From positions 68,697 to 132,696 of the forward strand of contig NZ_JOHY01000014.1 in NCBI RefSeq assembly GCF_000721495.1: DNA of 64,000 nucleotides, given 5' to 3'. The notes beneath the pieces are model-generated. The model did not search any database, was not told the origin of the DNA, and was given only the letters and a program-made list of their open reading frames with translations. This DNA is from Streptomyces sp. NRRL F-5123 (GTDB lineage: Bacteria > Actinomycetota > Actinomycetes > Streptomycetales > Streptomycetaceae). The position numbers were made by a program, and so were the translations under genes. This document shows, piece after piece, positions 49,955 through 58,221 of the stretch; the first letter of the stretch is position 1, and the number at the start of each line of letters is the position of its first letter.

Positions 49955-51018
49955 GGGTGATGAACCGGTTCACCTCGCGGGTCTTCCTGACCGTTCGCTA
50001 CCTCGTCGGCCTGCTCGGGCTGACCCTGACCCGTACCTCGACCGAGCTGACCAGCTTCCGCATCCACGCGGGACACGGCCGGCACGACGGCTCCACGCCG
50101 CTCCCGGCCGAGCTGGCGGCCGTCCTGGACGACCGCAACCCGGAGCTGGAGCAGCTGCGGGCGCGCTACCGCCGGCTGGACTCGCCCTACCGCCCCGGCA
50201 GCTTCTGGCGCCGCAGCCGCCGGCTGCGCGACCTGAACCTGAAGTTCTTCCGCGGCGACAACGCGTACGTCTGGCAGCTGCGCCAGGTCGGCGACAACGC
50301 CCGGCTGAAGTTCTTCCTGCTCGCCCAGTACATCAGCCGGCAGGACACCCACAAGCTGCTGGAACGCACCGGCGAGGACGGCGCCTTCGGCTGCTGGGCG
50401 TTCGACTTCCAGGGGCTGCCGACCGCGAGCCGCGACCTGCTCGACTCCGTCAACGAGATGTACTTCCTCGACCGGCACTGGGACCTGCTGTCCCGCAAGG
50501 ACTTCACCGTCCTCGACATCGGCGCGGGCTACGGCCGCCTCGCCCACCGGATGTCGGAGTGCGTACCGGGCCTCGCGCGCTACCTGTGCGTCGACGCGAT
50601 CCCGGAGTCGACCTTTCTCAGCGAGCAGTACCTGCGCTACCGCAAGGCGGCCAAGGCGACCGTGATCCCGCTGGACGAGATGGCGGAGCGGCTGGAGCAG
50701 GAGCGGCCGGACCTGGCCGTCAACATCCACAGCTTCTCCGAGATGCCGCTGACCGCGATCGAGGCCTGGATCGCGCTGCTCGCGCGGCTGGACGTGCCCG
50801 CCCTGATGATCGTGCCCAACGAGGGCGACAAGCTGCTCAGCCTGGAGAACGACTACCTGCGCACCGACTTCACCCCGGTCCTCGCCCGCCACGGCTACGT
50901 CCTCGCCGCCCGCGAGCAGACGATCGCCGACCCGGACGTACGCGAACTGGTCGGCGTCGGCGACTGGTTCATGCTCTTCCGGCGCGAGCGCGCGACGCCG
51001 GCCCCGGACGCCCCGTGA
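49951..51018 (+). CDS. Putative sugar O-methyltransferase
   Basis: Encodes 355 residues. A long N-terminal helical part (ELEQLRARYRRLDSPYRPGS, YISRQDTHKLLERTGEDGAF) precedes a Rossmann methyltransferase core with SAM loop FTVLDIGAGYGRLAHRM at about 185-201, LCVDAIPESTFLSEQYLR (motif 2) and VNIHSFSEMPLTAIEAWIALL. This arrangement is that of the family annotated as putative sugar O-methyltransferases, named from contexts in glycan and antibiotic clusters. GTG at 49951 overlaps the isomerase stop; ATG at 49960 is an alternative. Confidence 0.75.
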   Translation: MRVMNRFTSRVFLTVRYLVGLLGLTLTRTSTELTSFRIHAGHGRHDGSTPLPAELAAVLDDRNPELEQLRARYRRLDSPYRPGSFWRRSRRLRDLNLKFFRGDNAYVWQLRQVGDNARLKFFLLAQYISRQDTHKLLERTGEDGAFGCWAFDFQGLPTASRDLLDSVNEMYFLDRHWDLLSRKDFTVLDIGAGYGRLAHRMSECVPGLARYLCVDAIPESTFLSEQYLRYRKAAKATVIPLDEMAERLEQERPDLAVNIHSFSEMPLTAIEAWIALLARLDVPALMIVPNEGDKLLSLENDYLRTDFTPVLARHGYVLAAREQTIADPDVRELVGVGDWFMLFRRERATPAPDAP

Positions 51019-52847
51019 CCGGCGGTACGGCGGCGCCCGAGGCCGCGGCGGCGCCCGCCGACGGCGCGGACGTACGCGAGCGGGTCGTGCTGGAGTTCAC
51101 CGGCCTGGACGGCGGGGGAGCGGAGCTGACGTGGGGCCAGCGGTTCGTCTGGGACATCCTGGCGGCGCTCGCCCCGCACAACCACTTCATCAGCCTGCGG
51201 CTGCGCGTGCACCTGCCGCCCGACGCGACCCGCGAGCGGGTGCTCGGCGCCCTGCACGCCCTCGTCCGGCGCCACGAGGTGCTGCGCACCCGCTTCCCGG
51301 CGGGCCCGGACGGCGAGCCGCGGCAGGAGTGCGACGGGCAGGGCGCGCTCGCCGTCGAGATCGCCGGGACCACGCCCGGCCGGGTCCGGCGGACCGCGGA
51401 GCGGGACGAGGACCGGCTGTGGCACGAGCCCTTCCGGCACGCGCAGGAGTGGCCGCTGCGGGCGAGCGTGGTCACCTCGGGCGGCAGGCCGCGCCAGGTC
51501 GTGCTCGTCCTGTCGCACCTCGCGGCCGACGCGTGGGGCCTGACCGCGCTGCGCGCGGAATTCCTCGCGCTGCTGCGCGGCGGCGACGCGGCGCAGGTCC
51601 CGCCGGCCGGTGTCCAGTCGCGGGACCGGGCCGCCTACGAAGCCTCCGAACCCGGGCGCCGGGCGGGCGACGCCTCCCTCGCCTACTGGCGGCAAACCCT
51701 GCGGACGGCGCCGCAGACCGTCTTCCCCAACCTGTCGCAGCCGGGGGAGCGCCCGCTCTTCCCCGGCACCGGACTGCAGTCGGTCGCGCTGGCCGCCGCC
51801 GCGCAGGCCGTCGCCGGCCGGCTGCGGGTCAGCCCGTCCGCGGCACTGCTGGGCGCGCTGGCGGCGATCCTCGGCGTCCGCACGGGCACCGGCGCCGTCC
51901 CGCTCGCACTCGCCACGGGGAATCGCTTCACGCCCGCGGACGCCGCCTCGGTGGGCACGTACTACCAGGTCGCGCCGGTACTGCTACCGGTGGACGCGGG
52001 GTCGCTGGCCGCCACCGTCCGGGCCGCGCACCGGGCGTCGTCACTGGCGTACCTGCGCGGCAACAGCGACCCGCGCGAGGTCGCGCGGCTCACGGCCGCG
52101 GAGCGGGTCCGGCGCGGAGCCGCCCTCGGGACGCTGAGCACGGTGAACATCGCCCCCGAGGCGGGCCCCGCCCTTCCGCCCGCGCCCCGTACCGCCGCCG
52201 AGCTGCGGGCGCTGACCGCGGACACCGTGCTGGCGGACCTCGAAGGCCGCGACGAGGAGCAGCTGAAGATCTACTTCCACGTCAAGGCGCTGCGCTCGCG
52301 GGCGGTCGTCGAGCTGTTCACCGACAGCCGGTACCTGGACGCGGCGAGCGCGCGGGCGCTGCTGGCCGGTCTGGAGACCGTCCTCATCGAGCTGTGCGAG
52401 GCCGGCGACCTGGACCTGGACCGGGTCGCGGAGCTGACCGGCGTCACCCCGCTCGGGCAGCCCGCGGACGCGGTCGTCGCCGACCACTGCCGGGTCTCCC
52501 CGGAGGCGGTGGGCGCCCTGCTCGCAGCGCTCCCCGGTGCCACCGCCGCCCGGGTCTTCACCGAGCCGACGGGCGAGGAGGGCAGCGGCGTGCGGCTGGT
52601 CGGCTACCTCGTGACAGGGCGGCCCACGACACCGGAGCAGGTGCACGCCGCCGTGCTCGACCGGCTCGACGGAGCCCTGACCATGGCGCCGCACCACTAC
52701 GTGCTGTGCCGCCACGCCCCCGCCCGGCCGGAATCCCGCGCCGCGTGGGAGCGCGTGCCGGTCGTCCTCCAGGGCAGCGGCCGTCCGGGCGATCCGCCCG
52801 CGGCCGCGGGCCCGACGCCAACCACCGACGCATCCCCGGGGGCCTAA
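51015..52847 (+). CDS. Stand-alone condensation protein with adenylation-like tail
   Basis: Encodes 610 residues. Residues 25-470 form a condensation-type fold: AELTWGQRFVWDILAALAPH, LVRRHEVLRTRFPAG, and SHLAADAWG at H168/D172 (second His and Asp kept, first His replaced by Ser). After it, residues about 490-600 (VSPEAVGALLAALPGATAARVF, RLVGYLVTGRPTTPEQVHAAV, LTMAPHHYVLCRHAPARPES) look like the C-terminal subdomain of an adenylation domain without the main lobe. There is no carrier. It may join amino or acyl groups in trans. GTG at 51015 overlaps the preceding stop. Confidence 0.78.
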   Translation: MTGGTAAPEAAAAPADGADVRERVVLEFTGLDGGGAELTWGQRFVWDILAALAPHNHFISLRLRVHLPPDATRERVLGALHALVRRHEVLRTRFPAGPDGEPRQECDGQGALAVEIAGTTPGRVRRTAERDEDRLWHEPFRHAQEWPLRASVVTSGGRPRQVVLVLSHLAADAWGLTALRAEFLALLRGGDAAQVPPAGVQSRDRAAYEASEPGRRAGDASLAYWRQTLRTAPQTVFPNLSQPGERPLFPGTGLQSVALAAAAQAVAGRLRVSPSAALLGALAAILGVRTGTGAVPLALATGNRFTPADAASVGTYYQVAPVLLPVDAGSLAATVRAAHRASSLAYLRGNSDPREVARLTAAERVRRGAALGTLSTVNIAPEAGPALPPAPRTAAELRALTADTVLADLEGRDEEQLKIYFHVKALRSRAVVELFTDSRYLDAASARALLAGLETVLIELCEAGDLDLDRVAELTGVTPLGQPADAVVADHCRVSPEAVGALLAALPGATAARVFTEPTGEEGSGVRLVGYLVTGRPTTPEQVHAAVLDRLDGALTMAPHHYVLCRHAPARPESRAAWERVPVVLQGSGRPGDPPAAAGPTPTTDASPGA

Positions 52848-52849
52848 GC

Positions 52850-54166
52850 GTGCTGTCCGTCATCATCCCGACCTACAACCAGGTCGACTGCCTGGAGCTG
52901 ACCCTCGGGGCGCTGGCCCGCCAGACGGCCGGCCGGGACCTCTTCGAGGTCGTCGTGGCCGACGACGCCTCCGTCCAGGACGTCCGTGCGGTGGTCCGCC
53001 GCCACGAGACCGCCCTCGACGTGCGCTACGTCCGCCACGAGGTCAACCGCGGCCGGTCGGCGGCGCGCAACACCGGCGCCGCGGCGGCCCGCGGCGACCG
53101 GCTGCTGCTCATGGACGCCGACTCGATAGCCTCCCCCGACCTCGTCGAGCGGCATCTGCGGCGGCCCGGCGACACCGGCCCCGAGGTGGTCTACGGCCGC
53201 CGGACCGAGCCCAGCTGGGGCACCTTCGCGGCGCTGGCGGCGGGCACCCTGCCCGCCGACGGCACCCTGCTGCCGATGGAGGGCGACCACCGCGACCTGC
53301 CGCAGACCGACCCGGCCGCCTTCGACGTCTACCGGCGCACGGGCTGGATGTTCGGCTTCACCCACAACCTCTCGCTGCCGCGCGACCTCTACGAGGCCGT
53401 CGGCGGGTTCGACGAGTCGTTCGTGCAGTGGGGCTACGAGGACACCGACTTCACGTACCGCATCTACCGGCACTTCGGCCGCGACAGCAGCCGCTTCCGC
53501 TACGAGCCCGCCGCCGTGTGCCACCACGCACCGCACTTCCGGGACTGGACGACGGAGTGGGAGCGGACCAAGCCGGTCCTGCCCTTCCTCGTCGACAAGT
53601 ACCGGCACTACGACATCGAGTTCTTCACCCACCCCTCGGACAACCACCGCCGGGTCGCCCGCACCCTGCCCTACTACGAGGACTGCCGGGAGTTCCTGCG
53701 CGACCACCCCGGGCGGGTCCCCGCCGACCGGGTGGCCAAGGCGCTCGGCCTGCCGGACTCCGCGAGCAGCCTGTGGATCGGCTTCGACCTCGCGGCCGCG
53801 GCCGCCACGGGCCGCGCCACCACCGTCGACCACGGCGCCCCCTTCGGGCCCGACAACCCGCACCTGTTCGGGGTGCGCACCCACTACCCGGACGGTGCCT
53901 TCGACGCCGCGGTGCACCTCGACCTGTGGCGCATGCTCACGCCCATCGACCTGTCAGCGCTGATCATGGACAGCCTGCGCATCGCCCGCACCGCGCTGCT
54001 CGTCCGGTCCAAGGGGGTCCACCGGGACCCCGCCGACGGGATCGGCATGATCGACGACCTCGGCTACCTTCTGTCGATGCTCGGCCCCCGCTACGCGGCC
54101 GGGATCCGCTACGAGGACGACGAGACGGCCGTCGTGGCCCTCGCCCCGCGGGAGAGCGCCCGATGA
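52850..54166 (+). CDS. Family 2 glycosyltransferase
   Basis: Encodes 438 residues. LSVIIPTYNQVDCLELTLGAL is the GT-A N-terminus, VVADDASVQDVRAVV and LLLMDADSIASPDLV give the nucleotide-sugar aspartates (DxD), and GWMFGFTHNLSLPRDLYEAVGGFDESFVQWGYEDTDFTYRI is the acceptor-side ED loop of the galactosyltransferase-like C-domain. About 150 further residues (SSLWIGFDLAAAAATGRATT onward) form an extra domain of unknown role. GTG at 52850 sits three bases after the condensation gene stop. Likely transfers the cluster's sugar. Confidence 0.88.
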   Translation: MLSVIIPTYNQVDCLELTLGALARQTAGRDLFEVVVADDASVQDVRAVVRRHETALDVRYVRHEVNRGRSAARNTGAAAARGDRLLLMDADSIASPDLVERHLRRPGDTGPEVVYGRRTEPSWGTFAALAAGTLPADGTLLPMEGDHRDLPQTDPAAFDVYRRTGWMFGFTHNLSLPRDLYEAVGGFDESFVQWGYEDTDFTYRIYRHFGRDSSRFRYEPAAVCHHAPHFRDWTTEWERTKPVLPFLVDKYRHYDIEFFTHPSDNHRRVARTLPYYEDCREFLRDHPGRVPADRVAKALGLPDSASSLWIGFDLAAAAATGRATTVDHGAPFGPDNPHLFGVRTHYPDGAFDAAVHLDLWRMLTPIDLSALIMDSLRIARTALLVRSKGVHRDPADGIGMIDDLGYLLSMLGPRYAAGIRYEDDETAVVALAPRESAR

Positions 54167-54921
54167 CCGCCGCCGTCCCCGATCCGGTGCAGGCCGCCGC
54201 CTTCGACCTCGACGGCACCCTCGTGGACCTGGAGCGCTTCCACCACGACGCGTGGCTGGCCGCCGCCCGGCAGGCAGGCGTGACCCTCACCCGCGAGGAG
54301 GCGCCGCACCGGCTGCCGCACCTCATCGGCGGGCCGGACCCGCTGGTCGCGGCCGAGATCGCGGCCCTCTCCCCGTCCGGCGCCTCCGCCGCCGGGATCC
54401 TCGCGGCCAAGCACCCGGCCTTCGACGAACTCGTGGGCCGCGTCCCGGAGATCGTGCCGCGGGCCGGGGTCCGCACCGTCCTGGAGGGGCTGCGCGACCG
54501 GGGCGTGCCGCTGGCCGTCGGCACCGCGACCGAGCGGGACACCGCGCTGGCCGTCCTGCGCCGGGCCGGTCTGCTGGAGCTGTTCGGCGAGGCCCGGGTC
54601 GTCGCCGCGCAGGACGTGCCGCGGCTCAAGCCCGCGCCGGACGTCTACCTGGCCACCGCACGGCTGCTGGGCGCGGCGGCCGAGCGCCAGCTCGTCTTCG
54701 AGGACTCCGCCACCGGAGCCGCCGCCGCCCGCGCCGCGGGCAGCCCCGTCGTGGCCGTCCCCACCGTCCACGACCCCGACTACCTGCGGCGCTTCGACGA
54801 GCTGGGGGCTCTGGCGGTGGCCGAGGACTGGGCCGACCCGGGCCTGGCGTCCCTGCTCGACCGCCTGCTCGGCGGCGACACCTCCAGCACGACCGTGCGA
54901 GCCGCGTATGTCCGCGCCTGA
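54163..54921 (+). CDS. HAD-superfamily phosphatase
   Basis: Encodes 252 residues with all four HAD motifs: AAFDLDGTLVDLERF (nucleophile Asp), LAVGTATERDTAL (motif II Thr), RLKPAPDVYLATARLL (motif III Lys) and QLVFEDSATGAAAARAAGS (motif IV). The helical cap is of the beta-phosphoglucomutase type. In this operon it could dephosphorylate or mutate the sugar phosphate made by the isomerase. ATG overlaps the glycosyltransferase stop (ATGA), and its own end overlaps the NRPS start by 14 bases. Confidence 0.86.
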   Translation: MTAAVPDPVQAAAFDLDGTLVDLERFHHDAWLAAARQAGVTLTREEAPHRLPHLIGGPDPLVAAEIAALSPSGASAAGILAAKHPAFDELVGRVPEIVPRAGVRTVLEGLRDRGVPLAVGTATERDTALAVLRRAGLLELFGEARVVAAQDVPRLKPAPDVYLATARLLGAAAERQLVFEDSATGAAAARAAGSPVVAVPTVHDPDYLRRFDELGALAVAEDWADPGLASLLDRLLGGDTSSTTVRAAYVRA

Positions 54922-57900
54922 CCGCGGGCCGGCCGTGACCGCCGGCCGGGAGACGCCCGTGCCCGCCGCCGACCGCGGCCCGCTCACCGCCGCGCAGCGC
55001 CGGCTGTGGTTCCTGAACAAGCTCGACCCGGACGACGCCGCGTACAACATCTCCGCCGCCGTACGGCTGCGCGGCGACCTCGACACCGCCCGGCTGGTCC
55101 GCGCGCTGGACACCGTCGTCGCCGGGCACGAGAGCCTGCGCACCCGCTTCACCGACCGTGACGGCGAGCCCGTGCAGGAGGTGCTGGCGCCGCGCACCAC
55201 TCCGGTGCACCGCGCCGACGCCGCGGGGGAGGAGGAGCTGCGCGGGGCCGTGGAGGAGCTGATCCGGCGGCCGTTCGACCTGGCCGAGGGGCACCTCGTC
55301 CGGATCGGGCTGCTGCGGGTGGGCCCCGCCGACCACGTGCTGTGCGTCGTCACGCACCACATCGTCGGTGACGGCTGGTCGCTCAACCTGCTCTACCGGC
55401 AGACCGCCGACGCCTACCGCGGCACGGCCCCCGTCCCGCCGGCCCTGCGCTACCTCGACCACGCCCGCGCCGAGAAGCCGGCGGGCGAGGCGTCGCTCGC
55501 CTTCTGGCGCAAGGCCCTGGAGCAGCCGCCCGCGCTGGAACTCCCGCTGGACCGCCCCCGCCCGGCCCGCCGCACCTCGGCCGGCGTCGCGGTGCTGCGC
55601 TCCTTCGACGACGGCACCTGGGACGAGGTGCAGCGCGTCGCCCGCGAGCTGCGCTGCACCCCCTTCATGGTGCTCATGACCGCCTACCAGCTGATGCTCG
55701 GCCAGCTCACCGGCCAGGACGACCTGTGCGTGGCCACCCCTGCGGCCGGGCGGGACGACGTGGCCGCCGAGTCGGTCTTCGGCTACTTCGTGCGGATGCT
55801 GGTGCTGCGCGCCGACCTGTCCGGGGAGGTCACGGTACGCGACCTGGTCCGCCGCACCCGGACCGCCTGCATGGGCGCCTTCACCCACCAGGAGGTCCCC
55901 TTCGAGGAGCTGGTCGCGGACCTCGGCCCGGCCCGCGACCCCGGCCGCAACCCCTTCTTCCAGGCCGTCTTCACCCTGCACTCCACCATGGACGTCTCGG
56001 CGACCGGCTTCGACGGCGCCGAGGGCTTCCCCGGCGTCACGGCCGAGGGGTACGGCGACGGGCCGAGGCACACCCTCACCGACATCGCCGTGGACGTCTT
56101 CGTCACCCCGACCGCGATCAACGCCCGGGCCGGGCAGAACCGCATGGACGTGCTGCTCACCGCGGGCGCCGACGTCTTCACGCCGGAGACCGCCGAGCGG
56201 TTCGCCGACCGCTTCGCCGCCGTGCTGCACGCCGTCCTGACCGGCCTGGACACCCCGGTGCGCGAACTGCCGCTGGTCGGCGCCGCCGACGAGGCCGAGC
56301 TGATCGCGCTCGGTACCGGCCCGGCCGTCCCCGGCGGCCCGCCGCTGCTCGACGCCGTGGCGGCGGCCGTCGCCGCCGTCCCCGGCGCGGTCGCCGTCCG
56401 CAGCGGCGCCGCCGAGGTCTGCTACCGGGAGCTGTGGGAGCGCGCCGGCGCACTCGCCGACGACCTGCGCGCGGCGGGCGTCGAGTCCGGGCACCTGGTC
56501 GCGGTGAGCCTGCCGCGCGGCCCCGAGCAGATCGCCGCGCTGCTCGCGGTCTGGCGGGCCGGCGCCGGATACGTCCCCCTCGACCCCGGGCTGCCCGCAC
56601 GCCGCAGGGACGCGATGACCGCGCAGGCCGCGGTGGCCGCCGTCGTGACCGCCGCCGGTGTCGGGCCCGGCGCGGCGGGCCCGGTGCGGGTGCAGGACCC
56701 GGCCTACGTCCTGTTCACCTCCGGCTCCACCGGCACGCCCAAGCCCGTCCTGGTCGGGCGCGCCGCACTGCGCGAGCGCGCCGCGTGGATGGCCGGGGCC
56801 TACGGGCTGACCGCCGCCGACCGCGTCGTGCAGTTCGCCGACCTCGGCTTCGACACCCACGCCGAGGAGATCTGGCCCGCGCTGGCCGCCGGCGCCACGC
56901 TGGTGCTGCTGCCCGGCGGGACGCGCACCCTGCCCGACGTGCTCGCCGCCGACGCGGACGTCACCGTGCTGGACCTGCCCACCGCGTACTGGCAGGCGCT
57001 GCTGGACCTCGACCCGGCCTGGCCGCGGGCGCTGCGGCTGGTGATCCTCGGCGGCGAGCAGGCCGACGCGTCCGCGGTCGCCCGCTGGCGCGAGCGGCAC
57101 GGCGACCGCGTCCGGCTCGTCAACACCTACGGCCCGACCGAGGCCGCGATCATCGCCACCGCGACCGGCCTGACGGCCGCCGACGCCGTCCGCCGCCCGC
57201 CGATCGGGCGCCCCGTCGGCGGGGTGCGCGCTTACGTGCTGGACGGCGCCGGGCGCCTGGTGCCGCGCGGCGCGGCGGGCGAGCTGCACCTGGCCGGCGG
57301 CGGGCTCGCCGACGGCTACCTCGGACGCCCCGACCTCACCGCCGAGCGCTTCGTCCCCGACCCGCGCGGCGGCGGCCGGATGTACCGCACCGGCGACCGC
57401 GTCCGCTGGCACACCGGCGAGCCGGCGCTGGAATTCCTCGGCCGCCTCGACCGCCAGCTCAAGGTGCGCGGTGTGCGCGTCGAACCCGGCGAGGTCGAGG
57501 CCGTGCTGACCGCCCATCCGGCGGTGGGCCAGGCCGTCGTCACCGTCGCCGGCCAGCTGCTCGTCGGGTACGTCACGGGCGGCGCGACCCCGGAGGAGGT
57601 ACGCGCCCACGCAGCCGAACGGCTGCCCGCGCTGCTGGTGCCCGGCGCCGTCGTGGTGCTGCCCGCGCTGCCGCTCACCGCCAACGGCAAGGTCGACCTC
57701 GCCGCGCTGCCCGCCCCCGCCGCGAGCGCCGCCCGGGACGCCTTCCGGCCACCGCGCACCGATGCCGAGCGGCTGGTCGCCGAGGTCTTCGCGGACCTGC
57801 TGGCGGCCGAACGCGTCGGCGCCCTCGACGACTTCTTCGCCCTCGGCGGCCACTCCCTGCTGGCGGTGCGGGCGATCGGCCGCCTGCGCGCGGCCGTGGG

Positions 57901-58048
57901 CCTCGACCTGCCCGTCCGCCTGCTGTTCGAGCAGCCCACGGTCGAGGCCTTCGCCCGGGCGGTGGAGGCCGAACTCGTCGCGGAGATCGAGCGGCTGACG
58001 GACGACGAGGCGGCGCAGGAACTCGCCGCCGGAACGGGGGCACCATGA
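54908..58048 (+). CDS. NRPS module: condensation-adenylation-carrier
   Basis: Encodes 1046 residues. C domain about 20-450 with intact HHIVGDG (H150-H151, D155). A domain about 470-890: FTSGSTGTPKPV at 600 on (the core Gly is Pro here), FADLGFDTHAEEIW, YGPTE at 741, LTAERFVPDPRGGG with YRTGDR, and NGKVDLAALP with the catalytic Lys. Carrier domain has LGGHSLL with the phosphopantetheine Ser at 983. Reading the specificity positions against GrsA by eye gives D-T-E-D-I-G-T-I-I; the acidic positions 239 and 278 suggest a basic amino acid, such as Lys or Orn (inference). No TE or epimerase domain. Confidence 0.92.
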   Translation: MSAPDRGPAVTAGRETPVPAADRGPLTAAQRRLWFLNKLDPDDAAYNISAAVRLRGDLDTARLVRALDTVVAGHESLRTRFTDRDGEPVQEVLAPRTTPVHRADAAGEEELRGAVEELIRRPFDLAEGHLVRIGLLRVGPADHVLCVVTHHIVGDGWSLNLLYRQTADAYRGTAPVPPALRYLDHARAEKPAGEASLAFWRKALEQPPALELPLDRPRPARRTSAGVAVLRSFDDGTWDEVQRVARELRCTPFMVLMTAYQLMLGQLTGQDDLCVATPAAGRDDVAAESVFGYFVRMLVLRADLSGEVTVRDLVRRTRTACMGAFTHQEVPFEELVADLGPARDPGRNPFFQAVFTLHSTMDVSATGFDGAEGFPGVTAEGYGDGPRHTLTDIAVDVFVTPTAINARAGQNRMDVLLTAGADVFTPETAERFADRFAAVLHAVLTGLDTPVRELPLVGAADEAELIALGTGPAVPGGPPLLDAVAAAVAAVPGAVAVRSGAAEVCYRELWERAGALADDLRAAGVESGHLVAVSLPRGPEQIAALLAVWRAGAGYVPLDPGLPARRRDAMTAQAAVAAVVTAAGVGPGAAGPVRVQDPAYVLFTSGSTGTPKPVLVGRAALRERAAWMAGAYGLTAADRVVQFADLGFDTHAEEIWPALAAGATLVLLPGGTRTLPDVLAADADVTVLDLPTAYWQALLDLDPAWPRALRLVILGGEQADASAVARWRERHGDRVRLVNTYGPTEAAIIATATGLTAADAVRRPPIGRPVGGVRAYVLDGAGRLVPRGAAGELHLAGGGLADGYLGRPDLTAERFVPDPRGGGRMYRTGDRVRWHTGEPALEFLGRLDRQLKVRGVRVEPGEVEAVLTAHPAVGQAVVTVAGQLLVGYVTGGATPEEVRAHAAERLPALLVPGAVVVLPALPLTANGKVDLAALPAPAASAARDAFRPPRTDAERLVAEVFADLLAAERVGALDDFFALGGHSLLAVRAIGRLRAAVGLDLPVRLLFEQPTVEAFARAVEAELVAEIERLTDDEAAQELAAGTGAP

Positions 58049-58221
58049 CCGCCCGCGCCGCCGTGCGCTGCCCCGGCGCCGCCGGGACCGCGCTGCCGGC
58101 CGCCACCCGGGCGGGCCGCGGTCCCGCCGCCGCGGTCGCGAGCACGCCCCAGGACGGCGCCGTCCGTACCGTCCCGGGCACCGGCCCCGGCACGGCACCG
58201 ACCGCCCAGGAGGTGCGATGA
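58045..58221 (+). CDS. 58-residue protein of unknown function
   Basis: Encodes 58 residues: MTARAAVRCPGAAGTALPAA then TRAGRGPAAAVASTPQDGAV and RTVPGTGPGTAPTAQEVR. It overlaps both neighbours by ATGA, so its frame is fixed by two coupling signals although it has no recognisable domain; it is not an MbtH protein (no NxxxQxSxWP). Codon use is as GC3-rich as the neighbours. It could be a spacer peptide that couples translation, or a genuine small component. Confidence 0.55.
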   Translation: MTARAAVRCPGAAGTALPAATRAGRGPAAAVASTPQDGAVRTVPGTGPGTAPTAQEVR

